Positions 40,361 through 52,030 of a stretch of DNA of 64,000 bases are shown piece by piece. Made by a program: the position numbers and the translations under genes. How positions within the stretch are numbered: the stretch's first letter is position 1; every line of letters begins with the position of its first letter. The stretch covers positions 102,001-166,000 of the forward strand of contig JACEFZ010002112.1 in the NCBI GenBank assembly GCA_014155875.1. Direction: 5' to 3'. The stretch is from Cepaea nemoralis (Eukaryota > Mollusca > Gastropoda > Stylommatophora > Helicidae). Under the pieces are notes generated by a model. That model did not search any database and had not been told where the DNA came from. It worked only from the letters and a program-made list of their open reading frames with translations.

Positions 40361-42825
40361 AAAGAATAAACGTTCCCCAGAAGAGGATAAAAACGTAAGA
40401 GAAAAATACAGAGTCACTTAGAGCCCGCACTATCATTTTTACTACATTGGTAGATCAAAGCAATGTCTGGTCTCTACATCTAAGAGATTTTCCCTTTGAT
40501 GTTCTGATCAACCAGACATCGCGGAGCCAGTCAGTGGTTGGAATAAGGACTACGTGTGAACCAGCCACGGCAGAATGGGAGATAAGAGGGTCAGCCAGAC
40601 CCGTCTGAAATAATACATGGCAGTGCTACTCAGGGGAAAACCCCGTGTGATCCAAAGACGGCAATATAATGCAGGCCTAACACCTATCTATAAGTCCAGA
40701 CATTGGGGAGACGGGACAACGTCTGTAATTGCCACCACAAAGGAGCAATTAGGACCAGATGCTTAACACCTCACTGCAATACGGGCGGCAAAGTAGGAAC
40801 ACATGGCTGACACATTCCTGCCAGCAACCGGGAAGGCTTGTGTTAACAGCAGATTGGAATGTAATGACGCAACGTCTGTTGCAGGGGCCAATTCATTGTT
40901 TCAGGAATGTGGCGGGGCATCGGTCAATTTGATTGACAAATGAAACTACCGTCCACAGGAAAGGAGGAGGGGTGAAAAGAATTTGGCACTTAATCCATCT
41001 GGGTAAACCATCTTACATGGAAAAATAGGCGGAGTTAATGAAAATGGGACATATTAATTAACCAACCTGGAAACTAGCCAGGAATTGAATAGAATAAAAC
41101 TACATGCATGGCCAGCAAGACTTCAGACGCAAATTCACAATAGCATTCTTAGGATACCTACTGGAGAAATATTAACATTTCGTTCTGTTGGACTTCTGTA
41201 CGAAGTATTATGATGGAACTTCCTAGCTATAAACCAGGTAAACCATTATTCTGATTAGTTTGTCTGCTAGTCTGAAGGCATGTGTAGTTTCCTGTTTTTA
41301 CATATTCTCCCCAACTTTACACTCGTGGATTTTCTTTGTACTTAATGTTCCAGTTTCTAGATTTACTATTACACTGTGAACTTTATCTTCTTCTTTCATT
41401 CACCACTTGGTTGTCTGATTTGTTGTATGTGATAATTTGGAGAAATCCATTATCCAAGCTACATGAGCGTGTGGCTTATTCATGTACAGGAGATACATTT
41501 AGATTCATCCTGTATGATGTTAAACATTGGGGAGACTGACTACTTAGGAGAAATTCCTGAGAGCTACCAGTCTCTTGATAGCGTCCAATTAACATTGATT
41601 ATTTGGACCAACACTTTGAGTGCCTACCAAGATTGTGGTGAAACCACTTGGTTTGAGGAATGGCACCAGTTCACCTTGTCTGCATGATGTCTGCATGAGG
41701 ACAGACATGACTTAGGACATTCAATATCCCAGACAGATTCAGGGAAGGCATTTAATGTTCGACAGGACTGTGCGACCAGCCCTTCCGACAAGACAGTATG
41801 AATGGATCAGAAAGGGAAAGAGTAAGTGAGGTGAACTTATATGGGAAACACCCCATTACATAAATGTATGTGATTATGTATGTTTTGAGCTATAGATGTT
41901 CTAAATGGTTTTATGAATATATACATATATATTTATTTATTTAGAACTGATATATGTTTATGTAACATGCCATCATCTATTATCATACCATCATATATTA
42001 TGACTTGAATGTATGTTTATATGAATGTATAGACATATGTGTTTGAGATGTGTAGACGTAGATACTACCCATCTCCGTTCGTTTCATTCCAGATCTCTTA
42101 GGAGCAATGGACAGTCAACAACCCATATCAGGAAGTGACTTAGCCTTGTGAGGGACCAATTTGGACTCCTTCAATCTGACAGTGAACTGCGTCTCACTGG
42201 GGGAAGCATGACCTATGTGCTTCTGAGCTTTTCAGCCAGATGAGTTACGTATACCATAATATCATCATCATCATCATATGATCATCAATAGCAATAATAA
42301 ACACAGTTGTTGTATTTTAAACTCAGTTGTCTGTATAATTCTAAATGTTTATAAATGTTTGTGTAGCGTAATTAAGTACACACATTATTGTATCATTTAG
42401 TGGGGGTTCGCACATATTGTCCAGAAGTGGGAATCTATGTCCGGGAAGTATCTTGCCTATGCAGTCATAAGTAACCAGATTACGTTGCATGTCTTAACTC
42501 CTCCTTTCTCACTTCTGGTGATACCAAGTACAGCCAAAACTATATAGATATATTCTATCTTCAACGAGCCACTTCTTGGCTGTTTTCTTGAGTATCAGGG
42601 ACAGTGTCTTAAATCAGCATACAGACATTTGTTCCACGTTTTCTCTCTGTGATCTGGGGTAGCAATTAGTTCCTTCTGACAGAGTTAGGGGATCTTAAAC
42701 TGCATCCAGAACTAAACACCAGCAGAAGAAAATGATTTTGGCTGAGTGGTTGCCCAACCGGGAGCTACCTCAAGCCAGTTGGTGACAAGTGTACAGCGCA
42801 GAACAGCCACTCACAGCTTCCTTGA
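40361..42825. other. 2.4 kb of unassigned sequence between LINE-H pieces
   Basis: No protein motif is recognised. 40365-40440 contains two related stretches (ACAGAGCCCACAATATTTTT and TTAGAGCCCGCACTATCATTT). (ATC)n occurs at 42262-42275. It is probably one or more non-coding insertions in LINE-H, but I could not find matching duplications. Confidence 0.4.
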
Positions 42826-43628
42826 TGACGAATACCCACAGGATCTCTGGATCTGAGTCTACACAAATGGGTCAGCGCAAAATGCTGTTCGAAATGAAGG
42901 AGCGGGAGTGTATATAGAATACCCAAATAATACTAGGGACACAGCCAGAGTTCCAACAGGAAAGTACTGCCATAACTATGATGCTGAAATTGAGGCAATC
43001 AATATAGCAATAGAGAAATTACAAAATACCAGCCATGGTAGACAACCTGTGGTGATATTGACAGATGCAAAATCAGTAATAAAGGCACTCCTGTCTGGGA
43101 ATTTACCAGTTCTAAGGACATTACTTTCTGAACTTAGCAGTTAGCATACATTGGATACCATCCCACTATGGAGTACCCGGAAACGACAGAGCTGATCGAT
43201 TGGCTAAAGAAGGAGCAAAAGAAGAACAACCTGATGTGCCCATTACATTTCACTAAAAGAAAAGAATGATCAAATCAGTCAGAAGGCCATCAAAACCTGC
43301 TCAAGATGACTACCACGTTATGGACAGACCAGAACAAATCATTATTCAGAACAGGGCCAATAGATTACGCAACCACATGTATACAAAATTCAAGATTGGT
43401 GACTCAGCCATGTGCACATGTGGTTTGGCGTCACAAACAGCAGAGCACATACTCCAGGACTGCTCAAACTACAACATATCCAGGCGAACCTTCTGGCCTA
43501 GAGAGACAACAGTGGAAGGTAACCTCTATGGACCGCTGAGTGAACTAAAAAAGACTGTTTTCATACATGCTTTCAGATTCATACAAGAGACAACATTGCA
43601 GTTATAGACATATTTCAAGCGAACGAAA
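42826..43628 (+). mobile_element. LINE-H 3' end: RNase H and zinc-knuckle-like C-terminus
   Basis: YPQDLWI, then VYTNGSAQNAV (first RNase H catalytic block with Asn where YTDGSA has Asp), GAGVYIEYPNNTRDTARV, NYDAEIEAINIAIEKLQ (Glu block) and VVILTDAKSVIKAL (second Asp block, intact). After 43145 the last RNase H block (TIPLWSTRKRQ) is damaged. The C-terminal part has MYTKFKIGDSAMCTCG, AEHILQDCSNY (Cys/His cluster) and LYGPLSELKKTVF, stop 43605-43607. The element ends with AAGCGAACGAAAG and runs into (AAG)n. A minus-strand relative is at 54845-55580. Confidence 0.88.
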
Positions 43629-43801
43629 GAAGAAGAAGAAGAAGAAGAAGAAGAAGAAGAAGAAGAAGAAGAAGAAGAAGAAGAAGAAGAAGAAGAAGAA
43701 GAAGAAGAAGAAGAAGAAGAAGAAGAAGAAGAAGAAGAAGAAGAAGAAGAAGAAGAAGAAGAAGAAGAAGAAGAAGAAGAAGAAGAAGAAGAAGAAGAAG
43801 A
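43629..43801. repeat. (GAA)n microsatellite at the LINE-H tail
   Basis: About 57 perfect triplets directly follow the LINE-H 3' end. The sister copy at 54.85 kb has only about four triplets at the same point, so the tract grew after insertion. Confidence 0.97.
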
Positions 43802-44110
43802 ATATGCAACAAAAAAAAATGGTATAATGTAAATAACATGCGTTATACTGATGACATGATTTTGGCGGCTAAAAATGAAACACAATTACAAGAAATATTA
43901 GATACAAACGCAACAGAAAGTCAACACAAAGGACTTAATTTGAATAATAGAAAAATAGAAGTAATAGTTGTCACAAAGAAATATTGTATACCCAAATGCA
44001 ACATCAAAGGGGAAGGAAATAATTTGAAATAAGTCAACGGATTTGAGTATATGGGTACTTTACTAAAAGTAGAATGAAGGTGTACATAAAGAAATTACAT
44101 GTAGAATAGC
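43802..44110 (+). mobile_element. LINE fragment, RT motif C and thumb
   Basis: MRYTDDMILAAKNETQLQEI (YTDD catalytic box), HKGLNLNNRKIEVIVVTKKY, CNIKGEGNNLK, stop, then VNGFEYMGTLLK. It resembles LINE-A/RTE-like RTs in layout. The rest of the element is not visible on either side; the LINE-H insertion may have separated it from its 5' part. Confidence 0.75.
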
Positions 44111-46082
44111 AGTTTGCAAGATAATAGTATGTGCAATGTATCTTTGTCAATCTGGTAGCGAGACAATGCGATCTTAAGAATTATATCTAGAAAATACTGG
44201 TGCGCGGAAGAGTATGCACGGACATACTAAAACTTCTTAGCAAGCTATGTTTTTTTGTGTGTGGACGGTTTACGCATAACGTGTACATTTTTTCTCACAG
44301 AGGAGTCAGACAAAATCAAGGACGGCGAAGCAGATCGTGCCTTTATTGTGATGATCAACAGGGGCTATATAGGCGTTTTAGAATGTGCTACCAGTTTGCA
44401 CATCAGAGGTATTATTATCTGTTTGTGTGTTTTAACGATATAAATAAACCGTCTGTTTCAATGTCACTGTCGCGAAACATAAACTTGATAGTTTCGATCG
44501 ATGACAAACAAGACCCGACATTAGTCTGCAAAAACAGGCAACCCTTTGATGTTGTATGAACTGAGAAACAAAATACGTCGTGTTACAATGTCTATACACT
44601 GGTCGGCATTTTGTTAACAAATTGTTGCTCGAGACGAACAACGGCGTCATCCGTCTGCAAGGCGGGAGTCGGCCTTTGAAGTGATAGACGGAATGTCTGG
44701 CCAGAAGTCGGATGGAGTCTTGTGATGTGGAGAAGATCTCTAGATCACAGACAGGAGACAATTTCCCAGATGAAAGGGGACACCAGACAGAGGTTCACAT
44801 TGAGTTGGGAAAAATATAGAGAAAAACAACTTGTCTACGCCTCAGCGTCTAGACAATGTGGTGACGTCACTCAAAGCCGATATAAAGGCCGTTGAAGTAA
44901 ACAAGTTGCGTGAGTCGACCAAGATTTCTGAAGTGTGAAGTATCGGTGCAGTTTCCGAGTTGTGTTCAATGAAAGAAACTATAGTGTCAAATTGTTGATA
45001 TTTTTCGGCGGACATAGATCCAGTCTGTGATTATATAGTTTCAATCAGCAACCGGAATAGGCATATGGTATTCTATTAATCATATTTAACTTAGAGTATG
45101 ATTAGGAATATAGTACAGTACTGTGTGGTGATATAGTGTATTATAGGTGTGGTGATAGAATGTTCTATAAGTGCGGTGCTTGCAAGTATCATAGGAGCGT
45201 CGGCACTAGTATCCTATTGTGTGGCTTTAACTAGCTTGTGTGATATATAATTTTACTCAGGGAGTTGAGGACAATGTAGTGGGATAATAAGTAGAGAGAT
45301 TGAGGATGGTTGGGAGGGAGGAGGGGAATGTGAAATGGTAGGATCTTCCAGTAGGGCATCTGCTGGATTTCTACCCGTTCCTTTATTCTTTCCCGGTGTT
45401 GCCATGTCTCAGACCATGTGATGAGTTATTTGGCTGTATGACAGAGATCGGATCTCTGTTGTAGATTTGAGTGCTGCTATTGGCCTACACTCACCTAATT
45501 CCGGCCAGGATTGAGTTGCTCTCGCCATGGTATTCTCTACTCAACAGGTTCCACGTAGGTGTGCTATGATATTTAACAGTGAAGCTAGAACACATTTTAG
45601 AAGATGATGGTTCAGGATTTGAAGACAGAAGTTGCTGAGAGGCCTCTACATTGGGCTTATACCCAAGTTGGTCTGCGGGAACCTGGCTTCTGCGGAGCAG
45701 GACAGGCTGATGATACTTATGTTTAGCAAGTGATAGTTGTATCACTGAACAGTCAGAACATTATATCTATATACAGCACTGATACCAGGAACATTTATAT
45801 AAAGTTATAGAAATACCTGGAACAATCAGATTGTGGTGTTAATATGGGGAATCTTTACAACTAGTGACACTAGATCAATTAAGATTTCCTAAGTAACAGG
45901 GACAATAGTGTTAGAATTCTCTGAGTAACAAACAGTTAATAACAGAGGAAATTCATAGTGTGAATTAGATTGAAGACTCTCATTAGACAGTGTTTGTCAT
46001 GGATGTCCAAACATCTGGATGCCTCGAGAGATAGCTGAGAAACTCTTCACGGGACCGGAGAAGCATCACCTCGGTGAGGTTG
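44111..46082. other. Non-coding region left of the LTR element, with a TATA-like site
   Basis: No gene is recognised. GATATAAAGGCCG at 44879-44891 sits downstream of GTGACGTCAC (44860-44869, a CRE-like palindrome), which together look like a compact core promoter, but no convincing coding sequence follows. A minus-strand 84-codon frame at 45745-45491 has no known motif. Confidence 0.35.
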
Positions 46083-46374
46083 TGTTGTAGAGTAAACGGT
46101 TGGAAGGAAGTAGCTACACGAAGTCTCGATGATATTTTCACAAGGGTTTTATTTACTGAAATAAGTCCACCATTATAAAATGTGTTGTATAAGATCTTAG
46201 AATACAAGGGATTTTGACATGTTCGGATCCCGGTGGTAACTAACTAACCCAAGCACTGCGTCACGGCTTGAGCGTCCTTCCCTACATCTTTCTAGGATGC
46301 TCAACCGTGCCCAGTGCTTGCACACCAACCAACAACCCCTCCTAAACTATTAACAGAAACCATGTTCTGTTACA
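46083..46374 (-). repeat. 3' LTR (left copy)
   Basis: 292 bp. Differences from the other LTR cluster at 46196-46226 (CTTAG against CTCAG; GATTTTGACATGTTCGG against GATGTTTACATGTTCAG). It contains CCCAAGCACTGCGTCACGGC and GTGCCCAGTGCTTG, a short inverted repeat. Either strand reads TG...CA. Confidence 0.92.
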
Positions 46375-46675
46375 GACCTCCCTTTCTTTAAAAAGACTTT
46401 TCCTCAAAAGTCTTAATCCCCAACCTACTTATTCTAATTATTCTTTCCCTCACTAAAACCTTAACCCCAATATTATTTCTCCAACTCATCTTAAACTAAC
46501 TAATAAACTTTACCTCTACATCCTTCAAATCAAATTCTCCACTTGTCTCTTATACTACTATTCCCTTATCTCTTATAATACTCTCTTATAGCTAACCGCT
46601 ATGTTATAAAGTGATACTTCTTCTTCGTTTTTACAAGGTTTCATTAAAAACACACAGTTCATAAGGATATTTCAA

Positions 46676-46765
<90 letters not shown>

Positions 46766-49700
46766 TATCTATTATACATCATAATATTTATGCATTAAAA
46801 AAAATCACAGTTTTATACAACACATCACAACATATATGTGTACCTTTTCTAAATACTTCTTCTTCTTCTCTTCATAAGCGATCCGCTTAAACCTTCTCAT
46901 TACGATCTCAAAAATTCAAACCGCCGTACTCTTCTGATACTACCTCAAACTCCCTATTGTCATCACTAACAGTATTACCTCAACATTACTAATTCTCTAC
47001 TTTCACTTTCAACCAACCTGAAATCACTCGCACACGATAGTAAGACAAAGAATCGGTGCGCACCGGAAAGTCAAAGAACTAGAACTCTTCCTTACAACAA
47101 CCACAGTCATACTTACCCCCCTATGTTACCTGAGACTTTATGTAATAAAGTCTAAAACAATTCCACAGTTCAATTATACCACTTATTATGTCGGTTTCAC
47201 AGTTTGCGCTGTTATCTACAGCATCAAGCATCAACCACCAAAAATATTATTCACTCCTAAATGTCTATACATAAAAGACACTACTGATATTATGGCTCTG
47301 AACCTTACCTCAACTATAACAACTTCGCATTGTAATGTCAACCACAAAACACATCCCGAGGACACAAATAAAAAGGTCCATTATGGGCCTACCACTCAAA
47401 ACCCCCTCTATCATTATAAACATCACCTACTAAAATATAACCAAATCCCTCCTATACCTCCCTCAGGAATACTCTATATCAGGTACTCTATTAATCTTGC
47501 CGAAAACTTCAGCAACCCACAATGTCAATTTATTATGGGCATTTCACCAAAAAAAACCTTCACTTGTCAATTTATGCCGTTATCAACAGCCACAAAATAC
47601 CGCCACTGAACTCATGTCTGTGACCTTCTAACCCATCACTGCTTGCAATTAACGTTATTCTATCCCAGTCCATATATCACGGACCCCCAAAACCCCATGT
47701 CATTTAATCTATGTTTGCTGTGACCACAGCACTCCACAACTGACAATGTCCATTTATTATGAACATACTTACTTCCCTTTATAAACCTTCCACTGGTTTA
47801 ATCCCCCAACTCTTGTATTGATATCTATAGGACTAAAACATGGCATTCAATTCATGTTTTACTATTTGTCTTCACGCTGTCTGGCGCAGCACGTTACCCA
47901 GTTCTACACCCCAGCAATCTCGTGTTGCTTATTAAATTTCCATTACATCATGGCACTAAATCCATGTTCACTTGCGACCCCGTGGAGACCATGTTTTGCA
48001 ATTGTCCCACATCTTCTGAATGTAAATATGTATCCAGAACTCCCAAGGACCCCTTACTAAGTTTCTCTCTTTAACATGGACCTGTTTACTTTTCTAACTC
48101 CCCACAACTGAACGTCAAACGAAAACTAATTTAAACATAGTCAGTGCAACTCAATAAGTAACATTATTATAACTTTTGCCAAATGAGAATTAATAAACAA
48201 AGTAATATGCTAATATTTAAGCAAAATAAGCTAATTAAACTCACAATTCGTGAATAACTGGAGTCAAGAAAAATCAAAATAGAACAATATCACCCCTCCC
48301 TGGTTTTGAACCGTTTATCCCCAACATCAAAACATGCATCAATTTAAATTAAAAGAAAATATCTAGTGTTATCTAACACTACTGGTCTCTTTTACGGACC
48401 AGTAGTTTGTACGCAAAAGACTAAAAACACAACCATCCTATTCTAAAATCAAATGGTGATAATCATTTTACAGGACCAAATCAAGCAAAAATAATATAAC
48501 ATACCATACATATTCAATCAACATTGGTCTCTTATACTAACCAATGAAATACATATCTATTCACACAAGTCATGCCTATTCCGTTATTCTTATAACAGAG
48601 GGAATAAAACAACTCAATGCTAAGCATTAATCCCAAAAAATATATATCTGTTACCTACAGACTATATTCTCATCATAGCGCGGAACAATATTTGTTCTAC
48701 TCAACCAAAAGTCATAAATCAACAAATGACCGTACTTTTTCTGGAAGTCAAACGTTGATTATCTCCCTTCCTAATATTTCACTCTTTTACAAAACTAACT
48801 CCTAACACATCACAATATTTGAAATATAAACCTAAACAACCGCTGTAATCTACAGCTCAAATCACTTCACCTAGTACTATTGTGGCGGTTATCCCAATGT
48901 ACTACCAGTCATGTATCTACTAATAGAACCCGTAGCCCGACACACTAGTTGTTTCCCCTGGATTTGTACTAAGAATTATTAAACATTACCGTTTACTACG
49001 GTGTCTCCACAATGCTACAACTACCAAAAAAATTGTCTATTTACTATAGACCTCACCAATACATCTATCTACTATATTTGTCAATAACTAATTCTTATTT
49101 TAAGTCTCTCGTCTACCCGACGCAACTAACCAACGTATCAGTACTTTCTAACATCTCACCACAACAACTCTAAGCTATCCTCCACTCTCTCCTAGCGTTC
49201 TCACACCACGATGATAGTCAAACCAGTCACACTTATCGGAACACAGTCTATAGTGCTCTATTTATAATACTCCGATATTCACCTGGCCAATCACATTCTT
49301 TCCTTCTTTTACTTACATCACTCCTCTTTCAGTACTACTCAAGATTACTCCTATTCATCGGAACTCTTTCAGAAACAGTAAACAACACCGCATATGAGTA
49401 ACGAGAAATCTCACTTCGATTGGGCAAACAATCTTCTCTCATTTCTCTATATAAGGCATTCTTGCTTCAACATGTCTCTGCCAACAATTTTTACAATCTA
49501 ACTACTTTCTTATTTCAACTTTTCTCAATCATTCACTCCCTTTCTACAACTCAAAGCCTACCTTGATCAAACAACACATTAGCTCTAACAAGCAATTCTT
49601 CGTCCACTCTCATCATCCAAGGACCTAAACGCTAAAAACGCTAAGAATCACTTTCTCACAGCTAACTTTTCTGTGTTTTCTCATTCTTCCACACATTCAC

Positions 49701-50700
49701 CTCCGCCAACGACATGGTACTTGCTTACTATAAATAAACATAACGTTAACTCTCTATCTGTCAGCCTGTCACAAAATTTTCATTAATTCTGTCCAACACC
49801 ACACATTCCAAACAAAAGACACCACAAATGTCCATATACCTCCAATCATCTTCTTTCCACCTCCCAACTTTCGCATACTCAGTTACTCTATCCTCCACAA
49901 AATCACCAGTATGCTTTATCAGCGTCACTATTCAGTAACTCTTCACATATTCACACAGCATTCTTATTTTATGCTTGCTCAGACAGTGACACACAACCTC
50001 GTTCTCACCTCAGGATTATTCTCGTATCACGACAACCTGACGTGCCTATACTATTACTTCTACAAAAAAACAAATTAGACACCAATTCAACATTCTAGCA
50101 ATTACTCACCACAGCCTAAGCGTGTCGATCACTTCCACACACATTGACACAAGATATACCAAACACCTCGTACATGCATGCGTTACTATACTCCACTTAG
50201 ACGGCTTCTCAAAACCTCCTCCTGCTTCACTCAGCGCGACGAACACATGTTTGTCTACATCTATACTCACGCACGGACAACCCATAACCAGACGAATTAC
50301 TTCAATACTCAACATGACTTTCACAATTCGACTGCTTTCTTACTCCATTCTCAATCATCATAATCCCACTACTCTCCGTCCTATCTAATTTCCACATCAA
50401 ACAACTCCGACAGTCAAATACTCACTTTATCTACTTCTTCGCGCTATTTTCAGGCTATGACATCCGCACTACCCAATCGTCATCACTATTCTATGACTAC
50501 TTTATACTGCCAAGACAACCTATGCAATACATCAGTTCTCGACATCACACATCAGTTGCAGTGATTCTCCACCGTTTTCTACTTTAATCCTCTCCACAGC
50601 AAAACAACATTTGCGCCGGTATAAGTCTCATCAATCTTGAATTACCCCAAGCTCAGTTACAAAATGCTCAAATCTGCTCGTATCGGTTATTTAAATATAA
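46375..50700 (-). other. LTR-element interior with strong strand asymmetry
   Basis: More than 4 kb in which the plus strand is markedly poor in G and rich in C, A and T (so the coding-sense minus strand is G-rich and C-poor). Stop codons are dense, and no minus-strand frame exceeds about 75 codons (50324-50106). (AT)42 lies at about 46679-46763. Loosely repeated phrases such as CAATGTCAATTTATTATGGGC (47521) and CAATGTCCATTTATTATGAAC (47742) suggest degenerate internal duplication. No retroviral-type motif was found by eye. Confidence 0.6.
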
Positions 50701-50760
50701 CCATGGTCTTATCGATTTCATGAGACTCCTAGCTTTTTCCAGCGACTCTTCAGCTGTTTG

Positions 50761-52030
50761 CTATTTTTGTGTTCTACTTTCTACTAGGCAAACATCTTTC
50801 TTTTTGAAAGTATCTTTTTCTCTCTCTCTTAGTATTCGTCTCCTAGCCTTCGCTACTTTTCTGTCATATATACTGGTATCTTGTTCCAAAGAGTCACCAA
50901 CTAAAATTATGTTTGTCTGTCTACTAACAACCATACCGTATGAGGAAACATCGCGCTTCGAGTCAGGATCTGCTCGTAGTACAATCCTCCCGTTCTTATT
51001 CATTCCTTTTAAATCTCTGTCGAGTGTACATTCTATATCAGAATCTGTAAGATCTGAAAGTTCTGATTGTAGAGACGACTCAGATTCTTCAGTTCCACAC
51101 CCATGATTATATGTGAGTAAACTTTTTCTATTTCTGGTCCTAACACTCTTTCTAATTTTCTTTCTGCTGTCTCTTGTCTTGGGTTGTCTAACTTCTGTAT
51201 CGGTGTCTCTCTTTGTCACCTTCAAGTAAGTTGGATGTGATTGAGTTTTCCTTACTACTTTATCCATCGATGTCTGAGTACTCTTTTCCACACTACTGCC
51301 TGGTTGCGTCTGTGTCTCTCTTTCTTGTCTGACACTAAAGACTGAAGATACCTCCTGACTACCCAAAATCTTATCTGTGTTTCTTTCTCTGTTACTCAAC
51401 CTTGCTACCGAATATCGCAACTGTCTGATCTGAAACCAGTTTCTCTCGTAAAGCTCTTGCGTTTACACTATTTGAAGGCCACGACCACTGTTTCCTTTTC
51501 TGACCATTACTAATTCCTATATGTCTCTGTGTCTCACTCTTATCTGCTTTCATATGTACTATGGTTGATAACTTTAGAATTGTAACCACACTGGTTATCG
51601 TTTCTATTGATCGGTTGCCATCTATTGGACTTGTCTACCTCAAAACGTCTCATACCTGTCTTGTGCTCTGTTCGTTCAAGCGTCTGTCTCTTTATTACTT
51701 TTATTATGGACGAAATTCTATCTACATCCATCCTTAAGTTGTCCATTAACTCCGTCACACGTTCTAACTTCCTATCAAAGATATCCATATTAGTTCACCA
51801 CGCCTTTATGATATGTTGTTTTCAATACGTAGGCATCTTTCCTATCACTATTCCATACCCTGCAAAAAGGTTATTCAAAGAACAAATCTTTAAAAACATG
51901 CATCAAGTTTTTAATTCTTCAATATCCTACAACAATTAACTATATACATGCCTACCTCTTTGCTGTTTTATTGCTTATTGCCGTGTCTACTCCAGTTAAC
52001 ACCTGTGTTAACGCAACTTGTTCTTCTGCC
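50761..52030 (-). pseudogene. Broken Gag-like hydrophilic frames in the LTR element
   Basis: On the minus strand an ATG at about 52028 opens MAEEQVALTQVLTG and ends after about 26 codons at a donor-like AGAGGTAGGC. Three overlapping frames follow: 51788-51540 (KLERVTELMDNLRMDVDRI, coiled-coil-like), 51589-51392 and 51420-50761 (charged, with ESSLQSELSDLTDSDIE and KARRRILREREKD). Position after the 5' LTR, charge and coiled coil fit a structural Gag-type protein broken by frameshifts, but no zinc knuckle or capsid motif is visible. A different host-derived insert is possible. Confidence 0.4.

Noticed and set aside
46679..46763. Replication origin or scaffold-attachment site suggested by (AT)n
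   Set aside because: A simple dinucleotide run inside an LTR element; nothing else supports the function.
47292..47609. 105-codon plus-strand frame in the LTR interior
   Set aside because: Lies antisense to the element's orientation, in G-poor sequence with chance lack of stops, and has no motif.
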